Shown: positions 6,201-7,649 of the stretch, in pieces
How positions within the stretch are numbered: the first letter of the stretch is position 1
How the letters are laid out: each line of letters starts with the position of its first letter
NCBI GenBank assembly: GCA_027488265.1
Contig: JAIYCA010000172.1
Coordinates: 1-7,649, forward strand
Direction: 5' to 3'
Length of the DNA stretch: 7,649 nt
Origin: Planctomycetaceae bacterium
Lineage (GTDB): Bacteria; Planctomycetota; Phycisphaerae; Phycisphaerales; SM1A02
The notes under the pieces: model-generated
Databases searched by the model: none
What the model was told of the DNA's origin: nothing
Seen by the model: the letters and a program-made list of their open reading frames with translations, nothing else
Made by a program: the position numbers and the translations under genes

Positions 6201-7195
6201 TAGATCCTTCGTCGAACGACGGAGACGGCGCAATCGATGCGTTGTCGCGCGCACGTCGTGAGCCCGGCGGCGAACTCACGGGTAAGCGCCGTGGAGCGCA
6301 GCCAATCGTCGGCGCGGCTTCGGCACCACCGAATATGGCTCCGAAGCCGTCAGCTGCGAGTTCGTCAGGTCCAGCTGGAGCGAGTCCAACAGGAGCGGTT
6401 GTGAACGCACCCGTCGCGCCGCCGGGAGTTTCGACGCGGCGATTCAGCTTGGCTGAGCGCGACCACGCTGGTGAGACGACTCGCGAACAGTCTGCGAGAC
6501 CAGGTGCGCCAGGCGGTCGAGGCGATGAGGCTTTTGGTTTGCACGGCGGATTTGGTGGTGGCGGCGGTGGCGGTGGCTATGGTCGAAGCACCGGCGGACT
6601 GCGCGCAGGCGAAGGTGGTTCGGGCGGCGCGAGCGGCGAGAAGAAGCTCGAGGAATCTTCGAAGTCGAAGAGCGACAGCAAGAACCAAGTCAGTGCAGAG
6701 GCGGCGCGCGTTGCGGAGGCCGCAGATCCCCCGTCGAAGGGGAAAGCGGATGCGCAGGCCACTGTGACAGAGACGGCCGCGACTGCGGATGCGGGCGTAG
6801 ATGTGGGCGCCAACGCGGATGCGACCGGCGCGGCTGGCACGACACCGCTTCTCACCGAGGCCGAGCGCGACACGCTGGTGCGCGTTCTCGATCGACGGTT
6901 GCTCGTCCTCGCACTGGCGTCGCTCGTCGGCGACGACGAGAAGATCCCAGCGCTCGCGAAGGAACTTGGTTGTGGCGATGGCGCGGTCTTCGAGGTCGCG
7001 ATGAAGGTGGCGCTCGACGCCAAGGGCGCGATCGACCCGCGCGTACTCGAGTCGTTGCGGGCGCTCGGCGTGGCGATCGAGGATGAAGTCGCCGCGCGTG
7101 GACTGGTGATTGCGCGTATGCCGCCTCAAGCGCTTGTGAAAGCCGCCTTGGTGGCGGGTGTGAAGCGTGTTGAGCCTGTGATGCGCGGGGAGTGA
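3218..7195 (+). CDS. Membrane-anchored VIT and VWA domain protein, possible anti-sigma/sensor fusion
   Basis: A 1325-residue single-pass membrane protein. Residues 1-74 are polar and probably cytoplasmic (LDQLLRAWHDENAQ, then MRDRVLARVDEDAAE). Residues 75-100 form a membrane helix with Arg on its N-side, so the remainder should be outside the membrane. A VIT domain spans about 131-275 (CPLQHTDVAVEISGPF, EAVYTFPL, QERPNIFTQSVANI, FPMVVGPRYVPG). A beta-rich linker follows to about 510, then a VWA domain with an intact MIDAS: D519-S521-S523 (DVSGS), T589 (GGTE) and D702 (FFLTDG). The T589-D702 gap is about 113 residues, far longer than usual. A post-VWA segment ends in TPYTSFVAVE (893-902). Residues 1018-1210 are low complexity with a Gly-rich core (1107-1138), and a compact C-terminal domain fills 1211-1322. 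VIT/VWA proteins bind proteins through metal; no enzyme motif is seen. GAGGA lies 9 nt before the start. Stop overlap with the sigma gene suggests an anti-sigma role for the N-terminus; this is inference. Confidence 0.9.
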   Translation: MTSANNNNQNHNDAADTPVRGDQLDQLLRAWHDENAQSARAMRDRVLARVDEDAAESRYAQPNSKKQSTSTGVLARIGFARVASLAAMLALLVTMATLFVKNTEKSAFATGGIAQVPEGGALDALDDDGVAIGPCPLQHTDVAVEISGPFARTVVEQTFANPYPRTIEAVYTFPLSERAAVDRMTMIVRGPAGERIIEGEVKERSLARAIYEEARESGYVASLLEQERPNIFTQSVANIEPGATVVIRIATIETVRRKDGVSSYVFPMVVGPRYVPGAPTSMPTLPEGWSVRQGIVLRGPARVEPAKDAAIAMARLTQLLESAIPVRPTDAATVDRMLAVGDAISFTANYANGSAERGIWSPATGLGELNGRFFYAPPSKDGGTGFATDTNQVPDASRITPMPVPPSERAGHDISVRVTIDTGGAPLANSESKLHAISTKDDAPSKRTISLIDAKTIPNRDFILEWSTKETSIEPSVFTHVAAAGDTSARGGYFSLMIEPPARVAPTEIRPRELVFVLDVSGSMNGFPIEKSKALARKAIAGMRANDTFNVMTFAGVTSVLWPEPKPATEENKRAADVFVDGAYGAGGTEMMTAINTALVQEGRSGMKPAKLLDLPADGRAVRVVVDTAKLSRVANGWSMDAGEGRTIRAVVEIAIPASAKGEALIVDGTWETRDGDRVFVAKSARFEDADARTRFVFFLTDGYIGNDQAVVQAVRDNARASRVFSFGIGNSVNRFLLEEMARAGRGVCEIVTLSDDADPVIDRLVRRIDAPVLTDIELAIDPALGIHDVLPGGDHLPDLFDAEPIVLMGRFDRAASGEIVVRGRTAAAAWERRVRVELPAEETKHDVVKSLWARAKVDDLLLPRLGEVEQGTLDPRTKAAVIRLGEAFSIATPYTSFVAVEKSRVTVGGKPMLVSVPVELPDGTNWAGFFGEGGLDALPMQARDGGVGGVDVSGASSSAVGDFLQRFPAKAVDRGLIDLSTGVELSESVSLYFLDPSSNDGDGAIDALSRARREPGGELTGKRRGAQPIVGAASAPPNMAPKPSAASSSGPAGASPTGAVVNAPVAPPGVSTRRFSLAERDHAGETTREQSARPGAPGGRGDEAFGLHGGFGGGGGGGGYGRSTGGLRAGEGGSGGASGEKKLEESSKSKSDSKNQVSAEAARVAEAADPPSKGKADAQATVTETAATADAGVDVGANADATGAAGTTPLLTEAERDTLVRVLDRRLLVLALASLVGDDEKIPALAKELGCGDGAVFEVAMKVALDAKGAIDPRVLESLRALGVAIEDEVAARGLVIARMPPQALVKAALVAGVKRVEPVMRGE

Positions 7196-7199
7196 CGCC

Positions 7200-7215
7200 G
7201 CGGGCCGGTGCCCGC
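7200..7215 (+). other. Short hairpin just after the VIT/VWA stop codon
   Basis: GCGGGC and GCCCGC form a 6-bp GC-only stem around a CGGT loop, 4 nt after the stop codon, followed loosely by CACGGTTTT. It may protect the 3' end or act as a weak first terminator. A second small inverted repeat, GAGAC-ACAC-GTCTC, sits at 7227-7240. Confidence 0.3.
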
Positions 7216-7267
7216 CACGGTTTTCCGAGACACACGTCTCAACAACACGGCGTACGACCGCTCCAAA

Positions 7268-7312
7268 CCCGCCGATTGAGCCCATTTCGGGTCAATCGGC
7301 GGGCTTGTTTTT
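7268..7312 (+). terminator. Rho-independent terminator of the sigma factor/VIT-VWA operon
   Basis: A perfect 12-bp stem, CCCGCCGATTGA (7268-7279) with TCAATCGGCGGG (7292-7303), encloses a 12-nt loop in which CCC and GGG can add 3 more pairs. It is followed by CTTGTTTTT. The T-run is on the plus side only, so termination should be mainly of plus-strand transcripts. It lies 72 bp after the VIT/VWA stop and separates that unit from the gene at 7357. Confidence 0.88.
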
Positions 7313-7356
7313 GAGGTTTTCACGTGTGGAGGCGCGCGCGAGCCGATGACAGAAAC

Positions 7357-7649
7357 ATGTCCGCGTTCGGTTCAGGCCCCATTCCCACGAACCCGCCCGG
7401 CGTGATTCTCACGTCGTTTGTGGCGCAGCACGCCGCAGGGCCGAAGGCGCGTGAGAAGACGAAACCGCAGGACGCGGACGCGCGCCCGTTCGCGGTGAAG
7501 GACGAAGTTCGACTTTCCGACCCGATGCAGGCGGATGCGATTGACCCGAAGCCAGATGCGGCGGAGGAGTGGAAGCATCGACGACCATCCACGCCGCGCA
7601 GGCCGGGTCGCGACGGGCGATTCACACAACCGCGAGCGAACGGCGACGG
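7357..7649 (+). CDS. Hypothetical hydrophilic protein, N-terminal part (cut by window edge)
   Basis: The frame is open from ATG 7357 to the window end (97 codons). The start MSAFGSGPIPTNPPGVIL is followed by a very polar, charged sequence rich in Ala, Asp, Glu, Lys, Arg and Pro (KAREKTKPQDADARP, EEWKHRRP, RRPGRDGRF). There is no signal peptide or membrane helix. From memory, small planctomycete proteins of unknown function begin much like this, but I cannot check it. No Shine-Dalgarno directly precedes ATG 7357. An in-frame GTG at 7324 has GAGG 7 nt upstream and would add 11 residues (VWRRARADDRN), so it is an alternative start. Part of the remaining protein, including any domain, lies outside the window. 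No function can be assigned. Confidence 0.6.
   Translation, partial: MSAFGSGPIPTNPPGVILTSFVAQHAAGPKAREKTKPQDADARPFAVKDEVRLSDPMQADAIDPKPDAAEEWKHRRPSTPRRPGRDGRFTQPRANGD

Noticed and set aside
7320..7625. Minus-strand frame of 101 codons at the right edge
   Set aside because: Opposite the plus-strand frame from 7357, whose start and composition look more like a real protein; this one is Ser/Arg/Cys-rich without a motif.

Overview
This 7.6-kb, GC-rich window most likely comes from a planctomycete, probably a Phycisphaerales-type member. That placement is inferred from the kinds of proteins present: an ECF sigma factor of the DLVxDFFA type, a membrane-anchored VIT/VWA protein encoded directly after a second ECF sigma factor, and a small hydrophilic protein beginning MSAFGSGPIPTN. 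There is no rRNA or other marker gene to confirm it. No tRNA, rRNA, CRISPR array, insertion sequence or phage gene was seen.

Layout. The left third (1-2417) reads on the minus strand, in transcription order: a Fic-domain protein (AMP-transferase family) carrying its own inhibitory motif and a C-terminal winged helix; an ECF-family sigma factor; and, 7 nt after its stop, an open frame that runs off the window edge and encodes a membrane-anchored or secreted protein. The start of this last gene is ambiguous (523 or 220). A 174-bp divergent intergenic region (2418-2591) holds a possible leaderless promoter for the Fic gene, a perfect 12-bp palindrome, and a strong ribosome binding site for the plus-strand genes.

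The right two thirds (2592-7195) is a two-gene plus-strand unit: an ECF sigma factor whose stop overlaps the start of a 1325-residue VIT/VWA protein (ATGA). The large protein has a short cytoplasmic N-terminus, one membrane helix, a VIT domain, a VWA domain with a complete MIDAS metal site but an unusually long insertion, a Gly-rich linker and a small C-terminal domain. The arrangement suggests that the N-terminus acts as an anti-sigma segment and that the large outside portion senses a ligand or protein contact, but this is inference. A strong hairpin terminator (7268-7312) ends the unit. The start of a further plus-strand gene (7357 onward) runs off the right edge.

The most interesting points are the sigma factor fused by translational coupling to a giant VIT/VWA surface protein, the insertion that splits the VWA domain between its MIDAS Thr and Asp, and the stop-free frame joining a membrane helix to a textbook signal peptide at the left edge.
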